Shown piece by piece: positions 18,848 to 27,461 of a DNA stretch of 64,000 bases. A program made the position numbers and the translations under genes. The DNA comes from Oligoflexia bacterium (GTDB lineage Bacteria; Bdellovibrionota; Bacteriovoracia; Bacteriovoracales; Bacteriovoracaceae): NCBI GenBank assembly GCA_015232355.1, contig JADFZW010000026.1, positions 1 to 64,000 on the forward strand, in the 5' to 3' direction. Within the stretch, counting starts at the first letter, position 1; every line of letters starts with the position of its first letter. A model generated the notes under the pieces. The model worked only from the letters and a program-made list of their open reading frames with translations, made no database searches and was not told the origin of the DNA.

Positions 18848-19009
18848 GTTCTGTTTTTGTTCTGTTTTTGCTCGATTTTTAAAACTTCGATACACTAACT
18901 GGCATTTATTTTATAGTTATTGTTTTTCTAAAGTCAAAGAATTTGGCATCTCAATTTCTTTTAGATAACTTAAGAAATATAATTAATGTATTTAATGTAT
19001 TTAATCTAT
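18848..19009. repeat. Two tandem repeats in the ppiD-mreC divergent leader
   Basis: GTTCTGTTTTT occurs twice in perfect tandem (18848-18869) in the ppiD leader, and TTAATGTAT occurs twice followed by TTAATCTAT (18983-19009) in the mreC leader. The rest of the spacer is AT-rich and I see no clear promoter in it. Confidence 0.8.
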
Positions 19010-19034
19010 GTAACTAACATACTTAAATGTTTTT

Positions 19035-19871
19035 TTGATGGCGGTTTCCGTGACCCTAATAAATACCTCACCTAACAAATTAAAATTGGCGTTAAATATT
19101 ATCATACTATTTGTGTCCTTATATGGAGCATCCAAAAAGGATCTTACAGAGGAAAAAATTACCTTTTTCCAACGTATCGTAATTGAGGCCACGGCACCCA
19201 TCCAAAGTTTTGTTATCAATCTAAGAAAATCTGTAAACTTTTTCTTCGATCACTATGTATTCTTAGTCTCCACCAGTTTTGACAATGATCAATTAAAAAA
19301 GAAAGTCCATGAATTAGAAAATGCAATATTTGTGTTGAGGGAATTGGAATTAGAAAATCGTCGCCTAAAAGATCTATTAAAATTTGGCGAAGAGATTCCA
19401 CGAGAAAAAATTCTCGCCCAAGTAGTTGGACTTGATTCTACTAGCGAGTTTAAAGTTTTAAGAATTAATAAAGGATCACGAGATGGAATAAAATTAAAAT
19501 CTACTGTAGTCACCACTAATGGATTGGTAGGTCACATCTATCGACTCTCGGATCATTACTCTGATGTCCTCTCAATTTTAGATCAAAACAGCAGAATCGA
19601 TGCTATCGTCACTAGAACGCGCTCACACGGAGTAGTTCAAGGATTTTCAGACTACAAGTGTATTATGAAATATGTAACTCGAACTGAACCTATTCAAGTT
19701 GGCGATGAGCTAGTTACCGCCGGTCTTGGAAATATCTATCCTAAGGGATTAAAAGTTGGGACCATTGTTAATATTGAACGAGAGAGTTATGGCATAACTC
19801 AATTTGTAGAGTTAGTTCCCAGTATAGATTTTAGAAAATTAGAGGAAGTGGTAGTTTTAGTACAACCTTAA
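19035..19871 (+). CDS. mreC: Rod shape-determining protein MreC
   Basis: A 278-residue protein with the MreC layout: one N-terminal membrane segment (about 17-32), a coiled coil (about 85-120), and the beta-rich periplasmic domain with QVVGLDSTSEFKVLRINKGS, VVTTNGLVGHI, DQNSRIDAIVTRTRSHGVV and AGLGNIYPKGLKVG. MreC organises the elongation machinery in the periplasm with PBP2 and RodA, whose genes follow. The ribosome binding site of this ATG is weak. First gene of the mreC-mreD-mrdA-rodA operon; mreB is not in the window. Confidence 0.94.
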   Translation: MMAVSVTLINTSPNKLKLALNIIILFVSLYGASKKDLTEEKITFFQRIVIEATAPIQSFVINLRKSVNFFFDHYVFLVSTSFDNDQLKKKVHELENAIFVLRELELENRRLKDLLKFGEEIPREKILAQVVGLDSTSEFKVLRINKGSRDGIKLKSTVVTTNGLVGHIYRLSDHYSDVLSILDQNSRIDAIVTRTRSHGVVQGFSDYKCIMKYVTRTEPIQVGDELVTAGLGNIYPKGLKVGTIVNIERESYGITQFVELVPSIDFRKLEEVVVLVQP

Positions 19872-19880
19872 TAATCTTAA

Positions 19881-19926
19881 AACAACCAGGAACAATCAGG
19901 AATAATCAGGAATAATCAGGAATAAT
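19881..19926. repeat. 10-bp tandem repeat carrying the mreD ribosome binding site
   Basis: Successive 10-bp units AACAACCAGG, AACAATCAGG, AATAATCAGG, AATAATCAGG and a partial AATAAT fill the mreC-mreD spacer. Each unit junction contains AGGAA, and the last of these lies 9 nt before the mreD ATG. Confidence 0.9.
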
Positions 19927-19931
19927 AAACA

Positions 19932-20456
19932 ATGAAAATTGGAAAAATAATCACTAGCTTTCTACTTACCATTCTTCTGCTCTTAATTTTAGAAATCGTA
20001 ACTACAGCATTTTTTCCCGCTATTGGTTTGAATAAATACCGACCAACTTTTAATATCTTAATAATTCTATTTTTAGCAATTAAATTAGAGACTCCGATAC
20101 TTCCAATTTTTATTTTAATTGTTCAACTCTTTCACTCTGCTTTTACCATCGAGGGCTGGGCCTTCGGAACCTTTGCTGGAGTAATAATTTGCATGATCGT
20201 TGGACCACTCAAACATATGCTCCATCTCTCAACTCCTTTAATCACTATCTTGATTGTTGAGTTATTGCAAATCGTTTGGTTTATTGTCGAATCAGTCTTG
20301 CTCTTCTTTAGATTGGACAAATTCTCCTTTATCATCGAACGCTTTTGGCTTTTTCTTCCTGAAAGCATAATCATTGCCATTTGTTCTCCTCTCTTTTTCA
20401 AATTGCTGGATATGATTTGGAAAGAAGATAAAGATCGTATGGAAGTTGGGGCGTAA
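19932..20456 (+). CDS. mreD: MreD-like rod shape-determining membrane protein
   Basis: A 174-residue, highly hydrophobic protein with about five membrane segments, poorly conserved in sequence as MreD usually is. The call rests on size, topology and its position exactly between mreC and the PBP2 gene. MreD is part of the elongasome in the inner membrane. Its start codon follows a 10-bp tandem repeat that supplies the Shine-Dalgarno; its stop is 3 nt from the next ATG. Confidence 0.85.
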   Translation: MKIGKIITSFLLTILLLLILEIVTTAFFPAIGLNKYRPTFNILIILFLAIKLETPILPIFILIVQLFHSAFTIEGWAFGTFAGVIICMIVGPLKHMLHLSTPLITILIVELLQIVWFIVESVLLFFRLDKFSFIIERFWLFLPESIIIAICSPLFFKLLDMIWKEDKDRMEVGA

Positions 20457-20459
20457 AAA

Positions 20460-22616
20460 ATGTTTGATCATGAGGGATTAATAAAAATACATCGGGCCAG
20501 GGCCAATATTATTGCCAATATTATTTTGGTTTGCTTTTCAATTGTTTTGGCACGACTGTGGTATTTGCAAGTTTACAAAGGAAAACTATTATTTAATTAC
20601 TCTCTTCAAAATCAATTGCGCCAAGAAAAGATTGAAGCGCCCAGAGGAATGTTTTTCGATCGCAATCAAACATTAATAGTGAACAATGCTCCTCGCTTCG
20701 ATGCTGTGATCACTCCACAATACTTAAAATTTAAAAAAGTTACTATAGCTAATCTTGCACAAATATTAGCTATCCCCGAAGAAACTATTTATAAAATTTT
20801 GGCCAAAAAATCCAATATGGCCAAATATAAATCAATTGTGATTAAGAAAAATATTTCACGCCAAGAAGTTGCATTAATCGAAACTCAAAATGATGATCTC
20901 CCTGGTGTAAGTGTAGAAACTTTTATCAGCAGAGAATATATTGATCAAGAAATCGGTGGCCACCTTTTAGGTTACATCTCCGAAATCTCTCAAAAACAAC
21001 TTCCTCGTTATATTAAAAGGGATAATCTCGATTACAAATTAGGAGATTTCATTGGGCAATTTGGTCTTGAAGAACAGTTAGATAGAGTTATCAGAGGGAA
21101 AAATGGATTAGAATTTGTTGAAGTGGACGCCGTAGGTAGAAAGAAGGGACGAGCAAAAAATCCCGATGGCATCTTTAAGGAAGTAGAAAATTCTCCCTCT
21201 ATTCCTGGATTAAATATCATGCTGACAATTGATCGTGATCTACAATTAAGTGCTTATAATAAATTACAAAATTTGGCCGGCGCGGCCGTAGCTTTAGACG
21301 TAAATAGTGGCGAAGTTTTAGCAATGGTCTCCTCTCCTAGTTTTGATCCATCCCATTTTAGCAAAGGCATCTCTGGAAATTACTGGAGTTCATTAACAAA
21401 AAATACAAGAAACCCTCTAAGAGATAGAACTATTCAAGAGCACTATTTTCCCGGTTCAACATTTAAGCCCATCGTTGCTTTGGCCGGCCTTGAAGAGGGA
21501 TTAGTTGATGAAAAATCTGAAGCATTTTGCACAGGAAAATTTCCAATGGGTTCGAGAGTCTTTCACTGTTGGAAAGAGCATGGCCATGGATCAGTCGATT
21601 TAATTAGATCGATAAGAGAATCCTGTGATGTTTTCTATTATAAGTTGGCCAAAAGGATGGATATCGATGTAATCGCTCACTATGCAAAGATGTTAGGACT
21701 TGGACAAAAGACAGGAATTGCTCTACCTAGAGAGGTAAGTGGAATTATTCCTACTAGAGAATGGAAGAGAAAAAGATTGGGCGAAGAGTGGATGATGGGT
21801 GAAACTCTCTCTTGTGTAATTGGTGGATCTTATATGTTAGTAACACCACTTCAATTAGCACTCTCCTACTCTGTAATCGCTAATGGTGGAAAGTTATATA
21901 AACCATTTGTTGTAAAAAAAATATTTTCCAACTCTGGTAAAGTTTATAAAACATTTAATCCCGAATTGGTGGTGAAACAAAACTTAAGTGAAAAATCATT
22001 ATCCATCGTAAGAGAGGGACTGCGACAAGTGGCCAATGTTCCCGGTGGTACAGCATACGCTCAAGCACATGGTAGAGGAATAAATGTTGCTGGAAAAACT
22101 GGTACTGCTCAAGTTATCGGAATAAGTGCAGACAAATTGTTTGAAAAGTTAGGATGTGAAAAGATGGATTATGAATTTCGTCATCACGCTCTCTTTGTTG
22201 GTTATGCTCCAGCTGATGATCCAAAAATTGTTGTGGCCGCTGTTGTAGAACATGGTTGTCACGCTAGTACAACTTCAATTCCTATAGTAGAAGCAGTAAT
22301 ATCAACTTACATGAAAAAATATCATCCTGCTTTACATGCCAAATATCTAGAGGAGGAAAAAGCAAAAGGGATTTTGTGGAAAGCACCTAGGATAGAACCT
22401 GCATTGGCAACAACAGATCCACTAAAAAAAGATAAGGATAAAGATAAAAAAATCAAAAATGCGAATGCAACAGCTGGCATTGTTGATGATACCGCCGACA
22501 CAGATGAAGTAGATGATGATCAAGAAAGCATTCCTGACAATATCAACGATTCTCCAACTAGAAGTGTTCCTGCAGGACCAATTCATGGTATAAACACTGA
22601 GGGTGGTGGAGATTAA
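20460..22616 (+). CDS. mrdA: Penicillin-binding protein 2 (elongation transpeptidase)
   Basis: A 718-residue class B PBP crosslinking peptidoglycan during side-wall growth. An N-terminal membrane anchor (about 18-36) precedes the dimerisation/pedestal region (EAPRGMFFDRNQ, GHLLGYISE, GQFGLEEQLD) and transpeptidase domain: SxxK serine in PGSTFKP (near residue 332), second motif SCD (near 384) and KTGT (near 546). The last 100 residues are a charged Lys/Asp-rich extension absent from typical PBP2, including a Lys-Asp repeat, ending in Gly-Gly-Asp. The stop lies in a 12-bp tandem repeat. Confidence 0.95.
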   Translation: MFDHEGLIKIHRARANIIANIILVCFSIVLARLWYLQVYKGKLLFNYSLQNQLRQEKIEAPRGMFFDRNQTLIVNNAPRFDAVITPQYLKFKKVTIANLAQILAIPEETIYKILAKKSNMAKYKSIVIKKNISRQEVALIETQNDDLPGVSVETFISREYIDQEIGGHLLGYISEISQKQLPRYIKRDNLDYKLGDFIGQFGLEEQLDRVIRGKNGLEFVEVDAVGRKKGRAKNPDGIFKEVENSPSIPGLNIMLTIDRDLQLSAYNKLQNLAGAAVALDVNSGEVLAMVSSPSFDPSHFSKGISGNYWSSLTKNTRNPLRDRTIQEHYFPGSTFKPIVALAGLEEGLVDEKSEAFCTGKFPMGSRVFHCWKEHGHGSVDLIRSIRESCDVFYYKLAKRMDIDVIAHYAKMLGLGQKTGIALPREVSGIIPTREWKRKRLGEEWMMGETLSCVIGGSYMLVTPLQLALSYSVIANGGKLYKPFVVKKIFSNSGKVYKTFNPELVVKQNLSEKSLSIVREGLRQVANVPGGTAYAQAHGRGINVAGKTGTAQVIGISADKLFEKLGCEKMDYEFRHHALFVGYAPADDPKIVVAAVVEHGCHASTTSIPIVEAVISTYMKKYHPALHAKYLEEEKAKGILWKAPRIEPALATTDPLKKDKDKDKKIKNANATAGIVDDTADTDEVDDDQESIPDNINDSPTRSVPAGPIHGINTEGGGD

Positions 22617-22640
22617 GATGGAGATTACGGTGGAGATTAA
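22605..22640. repeat. 12-bp tandem repeat spanning the mrdA stop
   Basis: Three 12-bp units, GGTGGAGATTAA, GATGGAGATTAC and GGTGGAGATTAA, run from 22605 to 22640. The first contains the mrdA stop codon and the third provides the GGAG ribosome binding site about 10 nt before the rodA ATG. Confidence 0.9.
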
Positions 22641-22646
22641 TTTAAT

Positions 22647-23756
22647 ATGCAATCAAATTTAATATCTCTCTTGAAAAAATATGATTTTAGTTTTTTTATT
22701 CTGATGTTTTTAATATTCATCATTGGAATACTAAATCTCTACTCTGCTACTCATGCTGTCTCTGATAAATCAGTCATCGGACTCTATAAAAATCAACTTG
22801 TATGGTTTACTCTCTCTATGATCATTGGAGTAATAATCAGCTTTATTAGACCTAAAACACTCTACCGATACTCCTATCTAATGTACGTAATCAACTTAAT
22901 TCTGGTGACCTTAGTATTGATTGTTGGAGTGAAAGTTTTAGGAGCTAGAAGATGGCTTGATTTTGGTCCAGTAAGAATACAGCCCTCTGAAATGATGAAG
23001 ATCTCCTTGGTACTGATGCTTAGTCGATGGTACAGCAGTAAAGAACCAGAGGTAGATATTGGTATTAAAGAGATGATTATTCCTGCAATATTTGTCATCA
23101 TTCCTGCGGTCTTGGTAATAGTAGAACCAGACTTAGGAACTGGTCTGATTATGCTATTAATATTTTTTTCCATCACCTTCTATCGTCGTCTAAAATGGAA
23201 GACTATTGCTTTAATTGCTATTCTAGGAGTTGTTGGTAGTACCGTAATGTACGAGTTTGGTCTAAAAGATTATCAAAGACAAAGAGTAGTTACTTTTTTA
23301 GATCCTTGGGGAGATGCTCAGGGACACGGCTACAATGCTATTCAATCAGAAATTGCAGTTGGTTCCGGTCAGCTCTTCGGCAAGGGATTTAGAAAATCAT
23401 CACAAGCATCTCTTAGTTATCTTCCAGAAAATCATACTGACTTTGCTTTCTCTGTCTTCAATGAAGAACATGGCCTCCTTGGTTCTATTGTTTTAATTGC
23501 ACTTTATCTTATTCTCTTTATGAGGTTCATCTGGCTCTCATCAGCGGTGTTAAACTTTTATGAATCTGTTGTCTCCATAGGATTGATGTCGATCTTTTTT
23601 TGGCATACCTTCATTAACATGTCGATGGTTACCGGACTACTTCCTATTGTGGGAATTCCTTTACCTCTAGTCTCTTATGGTGGATCAAGTTTGATCATCT
23701 TTGGACTTTGCTGTGGAATTGCCACTTCCATTAGTAATTCAAAAAATCTTTTCTAA
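22647..23756 (+). CDS. rodA: RodA, SEDS peptidoglycan glycosyltransferase
   Basis: A 369-residue membrane protein with about ten helices. SEDS motifs include GARRWLDFGPVRIQPSE, VEPDLGTGLIM, the DPWGDAQGHGYNAIQS loop with the acidic catalytic region, PENHTDFAFSVFNEEHGLLG and the C-terminal GIPLPLVSYGGSSL. RodA polymerises glycan strands with PBP2 (mrdA just upstream) during elongation. The start is 31 nt after the mrdA stop. Confidence 0.96.
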   Translation: MQSNLISLLKKYDFSFFILMFLIFIIGILNLYSATHAVSDKSVIGLYKNQLVWFTLSMIIGVIISFIRPKTLYRYSYLMYVINLILVTLVLIVGVKVLGARRWLDFGPVRIQPSEMMKISLVLMLSRWYSSKEPEVDIGIKEMIIPAIFVIIPAVLVIVEPDLGTGLIMLLIFFSITFYRRLKWKTIALIAILGVVGSTVMYEFGLKDYQRQRVVTFLDPWGDAQGHGYNAIQSEIAVGSGQLFGKGFRKSSQASLSYLPENHTDFAFSVFNEEHGLLGSIVLIALYLILFMRFIWLSSAVLNFYESVVSIGLMSIFFWHTFINMSMVTGLLPIVGIPLPLVSYGGSSLIIFGLCCGIATSISNSKNLF

Positions 23757-23792
23757 AAAATCCGACAAATCCAAAATATCTAAAAAAAATTG

Positions 23793-23812
23793 GATCTATT
23801 CTTGCATAGATC
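23793..23812. promoter_or_regulatory. 7-bp inverted repeat upstream of a small exported gene
   Basis: GATCTAT, six bases, then ATAGATC form a perfect dyad between rodA and the gene at 23859. No T-run follows, so an operator is a little more likely than a terminator. The chance level for a 7-bp dyad in AT-rich DNA is not negligible. Confidence 0.35.
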
Positions 23813-23858
23813 ATAACCGTTGTTGCAAATAAAATATCAGATATAAGGAAAAACCAAT

Positions 23859-24233
23859 ATGTCTAATCTATCTTCTCTACCTAATCTGTCTAAAATTTGT
23901 ATAGTCGTCTTAAGTTTAGTCACTTTAGTCACTTTTTACTTTTGCAATTCTTTTCAAGATGTTCATGCTTTCTCGCAAACAAAAGCAATGCCGAATAAAA
24001 ACAAATTGAATGAAGTTAAATTATCGTTATGGAACGATGGAATTAACACATCTGTTAATAGCAATAACTCTAAAAATGATCTACTAATTCAAGTTATGAA
24101 AATGAAATTAGGAATATCAAATATTACGGTATCCGAAATACCAGAAATCTCTGATGCTGAAGTTGCAAATAACCCGTCATCTAACCCTACTGTAGAAGAT
24201 TACCCTCAGGAATTACTTAAGTACTTGAAGTAA
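23859..24233 (+). CDS. Small exported protein of unknown function
   Basis: A 124-residue protein with an N-terminal Asn/Leu/Ser-rich lead, a hydrophobic stretch (about 13-28, ending near FCNS) and a polar mature part rich in Asn, Ser and Glu without recognisable motifs. The single cysteine near residue 29 is not in a clean lipobox, so lipoprotein status is doubtful. AAGGAAAA precedes the ATG. Its last 21 nt overlap the 3' end of the opposing rhodanese-like gene. Function unknown. Confidence 0.65.
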   Translation: MSNLSSLPNLSKICIVVLSLVTLVTFYFCNSFQDVHAFSQTKAMPNKNKLNEVKLSLWNDGINTSVNSNNSKNDLLIQVMKMKLGISNITVSEIPEISDAEVANNPSSNPTVEDYPQELLKYLK

Positions 24234-24782
24234 TTTTTTTGGATTTTTTTGTTGGTGTCCTGGCCAAAATTGATGTCCACCAGAGATGTTACTGACATTA
24301 TAAAATCCTAACTCATTCATAAACTCTGCGGCCAAAATAGATTTTGTACCATTTTCTGATATAAAAAATATTGGCATTACTTTACTAGCAAACTCCACAT
24401 ATCTATCTAGCAATTCCTCTAATGGTATATGAATTGTTCCCTCTATCTTTGAAGGTGGTTTATATTCGGCATCTGAGACATCCACTAAAACAAAGTTATA
24501 ACGACCCTCTTGATAAATATTGTATGCTTGTTCAGGTGTTAAATCGTTATAGGGAATTCCACCCATAATTACATATGGTGAAATCTTTTCTCCATTTCGT
24601 ATTCTGAGTAAATGATCTCTTTCTATCCCTATCTTTTTTTCGATCAACTCTTCAACTGCAACAATTTTTTTCTCTATTTCCGACATTCTAATATTAATCA
24701 ATTCGATTAATCGAAAAATATTTACTCCATTATTTATGTTATTATTTATGCTATTGTTTACCGATTTATTATTATCGCTCAT
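24213..24782 (-). CDS. Rhodanese-like protein lacking the catalytic cysteine
   Basis: A 189-residue protein. After an Asn-rich start and a helical segment (about 25-65), the C-terminal half is a rhodanese domain: a VLVDVSDAEY strand with the conserved Asp, GTIHIPLEEL, and the active-site loop FFISENGTKS (near residue 140), where the family has Cys followed by a phosphate-like loop. Here Ser-Glu stands in place of the cysteine, so sulfur transfer is unlikely and a binding role is inferred. ATG at 24782 is preferred to an upstream TTG at 24836, which would overlap the neighbouring gene; the ribosome binding site is weak. Confidence 0.82.
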   Translation of the reverse strand: MSDNNKSVNNSINNNINNGVNIFRLIELINIRMSEIEKKIVAVEELIEKKIGIERDHLLRIRNGEKISPYVIMGGIPYNDLTPEQAYNIYQEGRYNFVLVDVSDAEYKPPSKIEGTIHIPLEELLDRYVEFASKVMPIFFISENGTKSILAAEFMNELGFYNVSNISGGHQFWPGHQQKNPKKLLQVLK

Positions 24783-24810
24783 AGCACTATTATGACTTAT
24801 TCTTTCGCTT

Positions 24811-25758
24811 TTAAAAATTTGGGTAAAAATTACCAAAAAGAATGTGAGTAGTTACTACTGAAGTTAAAAAACAAGCGGTAAAAAATATTCCTCCCTCATA
24901 TAATCCATGCCCGAGAGAGGGAAGGTTTTCATCATTTCCGGAATCATTTTCTTCATTAAAATTATGATATGCTTTAATATCTAAGTTACTTCCATCTGAA
25001 AGCAAATCATCTTGTAATCTAAAAATATATTTTATTCCCTTCAAGAAAATAGGAAGAATAATAATTGATAAAAGTATTTTTAAAAATACTTGAAAAACAT
25101 GGCCTTCAATACTCACTATTTGTTGTTGTAATGATGAAACAATAATAATGGTAGCTCCTAAAATATATCCAGAAAAAGAAAATCCTAAGCACATACTTTT
25201 TCTAATTAGCAGCTTATTAAAGGGCAGACTTGAAATGTAATGAAAAAGTTTTACAGAAATTCCTAACAAAACAAGTGCTAGTGGCCACAAAAAAAGTAAA
25301 TTAGTAATCACTCCATTTGCTACGCCAATAACTGTTTTTATTATAAGTCCCAAGCAAATTGATTCAGTAAAGATTATCGTAGCATAACTCATATTTTTTC
25401 TACGAAGAATCTCGTCACTATAATCAAAATTATACAAAGTTATACTTTCCAAAACATAAACCGATACTACATAAATTACAAAAACTGCCATTCCTTGAAT
25501 GAAGAAAACAATTAGCGCATGAATAAAGTTGTTTTCAATATTAAAGTATAACCCAGAAAAGATAATTGTAAGACCTACAATTCTTCCAAATAAATAAAGA
25601 GTATCCGCTGGATTTTGAGAGGGATAGAATTTTTTTATTAGGTGTTGCTTGGCAGTTGGATGTAATAATATATGTACAAATCTATATACTAATAGAGCGA
25701 TACATAAAGTAAATGCAACAAAAATTCTTAGTAGAAGTTTGTCAAATATTTCATTCAT
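24811..25758 (-). CDS. Multi-pass membrane protein, possibly DUF350-like
   Basis: A 315-residue inner-membrane protein with about eight hydrophobic segments. Residues about 115-140 read YSDEILRRKNMSYATIIFTE, reminiscent of the D-E-I-x4-N-A-A pattern of DUF350 (YjfL) membrane domains, of which there may be two copies; this is tentative. A polar acidic loop (about 255-285) precedes the last membrane helix. It lies just upstream of the rhodanese-like gene and downstream of an exported unknown on the same strand. Function unknown. Confidence 0.72.
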   Translation of the reverse strand: MNEIFDKLLLRIFVAFTLCIALLVYRFVHILLHPTAKQHLIKKFYPSQNPADTLYLFGRIVGLTIIFSGLYFNIENNFIHALIVFFIQGMAVFVIYVVSVYVLESITLYNFDYSDEILRRKNMSYATIIFTESICLGLIIKTVIGVANGVITNLLFLWPLALVLLGISVKLFHYISSLPFNKLLIRKSMCLGFSFSGYILGATIIIVSSLQQQIVSIEGHVFQVFLKILLSIIILPIFLKGIKYIFRLQDDLLSDGSNLDIKAYHNFNEENDSGNDENLPSLGHGLYEGGIFFTACFLTSVVTTHILFGNFYPNF

Positions 25759-25791
25759 CTTTAAATCTCACTTTAGATCTCACTTTGCTTT

Positions 25792-26463
25792 TCATTTTCC
25801 AATTGGGGCATTTCTTATTAGCTTTAACAAAACATCCTTAAACGATTCATCTTTTATATTTTTACTAAATTGATAGTCTTTGAACATAACCTTGGTAAGA
25901 TTTCCTCTAGTACCAAACTCATTGTTTAATCCATAAAAAGGATTATTCTTTAATAAATATATCTGCATTTTTTTATATGTTTCCCAATTAATTTTTATCT
26001 CTCCCATACCAATTGAACTTACCAAATGACTATAGATCGGATAAAAAATCCACTCTTTATTTCCTTTACCACTCCAATGGCCATAGAAGGGATCACCAAC
26101 AAACATGGCAAAAGGTGGTAATGGAGTAAAGCTTTCCTCATTTTTAGAATTTTTCCTAAAAATCGAAAGTCCTATATTGTCCATATGCTTGCTAAAAAAT
26201 TCTTTGCTTACTCTTGCAATAACAATTTGTGATTCACCATGTGGCCAAATGATCTTATATTTATGAATGTAAGTTTTGATTACAAAACCAGTCTCGATAT
26301 AATCTAAAAGTATAATAGAAAATGGATCTTGTTCTTTAAAGTAACTAGAAAAAGCGCTCTCATTTGCAATTAAAGGAAACTCATCCTTAAATGTACTAAA
26401 TGTCCCCTTAGAAAAACCTAGGTAGAGTAGTATTAGTAATATGTATATTGAAATTTTATTCAT
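25792..26463 (-). CDS. Exported protein of unknown function
   Basis: A 223-residue protein with a signal peptide (residues 4-19, KGTFS following). The mature region has many aromatic residues (for example DPFYGHWSGKGNKEWIF) and no cysteine motif or catalytic signature I recognise. It sits 33 nt upstream of the multi-pass membrane gene, so the three genes 25792-24213 are probably one unit. Export is well supported; function is unknown. Confidence 0.7.
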   Translation of the reverse strand: MNKISIYILLILLYLGFSKGTFSTFKDEFPLIANESAFSSYFKEQDPFSIILLDYIETGFVIKTYIHKYKIIWPHGESQIVIARVSKEFFSKHMDNIGLSIFRKNSKNEESFTPLPPFAMFVGDPFYGHWSGKGNKEWIFYPIYSHLVSSIGMGEIKINWETYKKMQIYLLKNNPFYGLNNEFGTRGNLTKVMFKDYQFSKNIKDESFKDVLLKLIRNAPIGK

Positions 26464-26513
26464 TTATGAGGAAGCTTGTGAGTAAGTAACAATAATTTAT
26501 TACAAAATATTAT

Positions 26514-27365
26514 TTATCGATCCTCTTCCTCGTACTCATCTTTGGTATTAACATTTTTAGCGTAAATTTCATCTTCATCCATGTCGTCGCTGTAATCCTT
26601 ATCTGGATCATCAAATCCATCCTCATATTCCCAGCCATAACCATACTCACCACCAACTTCCTCATCTTCATCAAACTCTGCACCAAAATTTTTATTTCTA
26701 CTCAATACTTGACCATCGTTATCAAGATATTCTCCACCTTCTTCACCATCCTCATCCTCTAGAGAAGTAAATTCATCATCATCAACATGCATCTCTGAAT
26801 TATTACAACAGCAAGGAGAACTGCAATCATCATCACTATCGGCATTATCTAAATCTTTTGCTGCTGCAGATGCAGATACTTGTCCGCCCTCAGCAAATTG
26901 TTGAGTTAATGCAACTTTTTTATCCTCATCAACAATCGTTCTTTTCTCTGCCGTTCCTTTCTTTTTTGTGCTTACCTTTTTAGTACTCTTTGCAGTACTC
27001 TTTATCTCTGATTTTATTTTAGTAGTAGCTGGTGCTTGTAATTTTTTATTTTTTTTCTCTACACCCTTGGCCACAACCTTTGAAGAAGTCTTTTTTGGAG
27101 TAACAATCTTCTTTTTTGTTGCTTTAACATTAGTATTTATCTTTTTACTTATATTCTTACTTTTACTACTTATTGTCTTTTTTGCTACTGGCACTTTATG
27201 AGCAACTTTTACTGTAGTCTTCTTTTCTTCCTTCTTTACAGACTTTACAGATTTTACCGACTTTACCAATTTTGCTGATGGCTTTTTGTTAGTAGGTTTG
27301 TTGCTGGATTTTTTTTCTTTTTTTGTTGTCTTGCTTATTTTGTTTGAATTTTTTTTCTGTGCCAC
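26514..27365 (-). CDS. Charge-bipolar protein: Lys-rich N half, Asp/Glu-rich C half
   Basis: A 283-residue protein with no export signal. Residues 1-150 are Lys/Thr/Ser/Ala-rich like bacterial histone-H1-like proteins, including a (Lys-Ser-Val) repeat near 34-42. A short Ala-rich hinge and the cysteine cluster SSPCCCNNSE (near 190) are followed by an Asp/Glu/Gly/Tyr-rich acidic tail to the end. It starts with GTG, with AAGGA about 9 nt upstream. The basic half would bind nucleic acid; the acid half could self-inhibit or bind basic partners. No family was identified. An RNA-polymerase delta-like or nucleoid protein is possible. Confidence 0.75.
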   Translation of the reverse strand: MAQKKNSNKISKTTKKEKKSSNKPTNKKPSAKLVKSVKSVKSVKKEEKKTTVKVAHKVPVAKKTISSKSKNISKKINTNVKATKKKIVTPKKTSSKVVAKGVEKKNKKLQAPATTKIKSEIKSTAKSTKKVSTKKKGTAEKRTIVDEDKKVALTQQFAEGGQVSASAAAKDLDNADSDDDCSSPCCCNNSEMHVDDDEFTSLEDEDGEEGGEYLDNDGQVLSRNKNFGAEFDEDEEVGGEYGYGWEYEDGFDDPDKDYSDDMDEDEIYAKNVNTKDEYEEEDR

Positions 27366-27384
27366 TTTAAAAATCCTTGTTGAT

Positions 27385-27420
27385 TAGATTAAAATTATTA
27401 TTAGTATATCTTTTAATCTA
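27385..27420. repeat. 10-bp inverted repeat between tadG-like and charge-bipolar genes
   Basis: TAGATTAAAA (27385-27394) and its exact complement TTTTAATCTA (27411-27420) flank a 16-nt loop. T-rich sequence follows on the plus strand, but neighbouring genes run leftward, where no U-run directly follows. It may be a weak terminator or regulatory dyad. Confidence 0.4.
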
Positions 27421-27461
27421 CTATTTTTTCAAGATAATTTACTTAAGTATTTTTGTTATTT

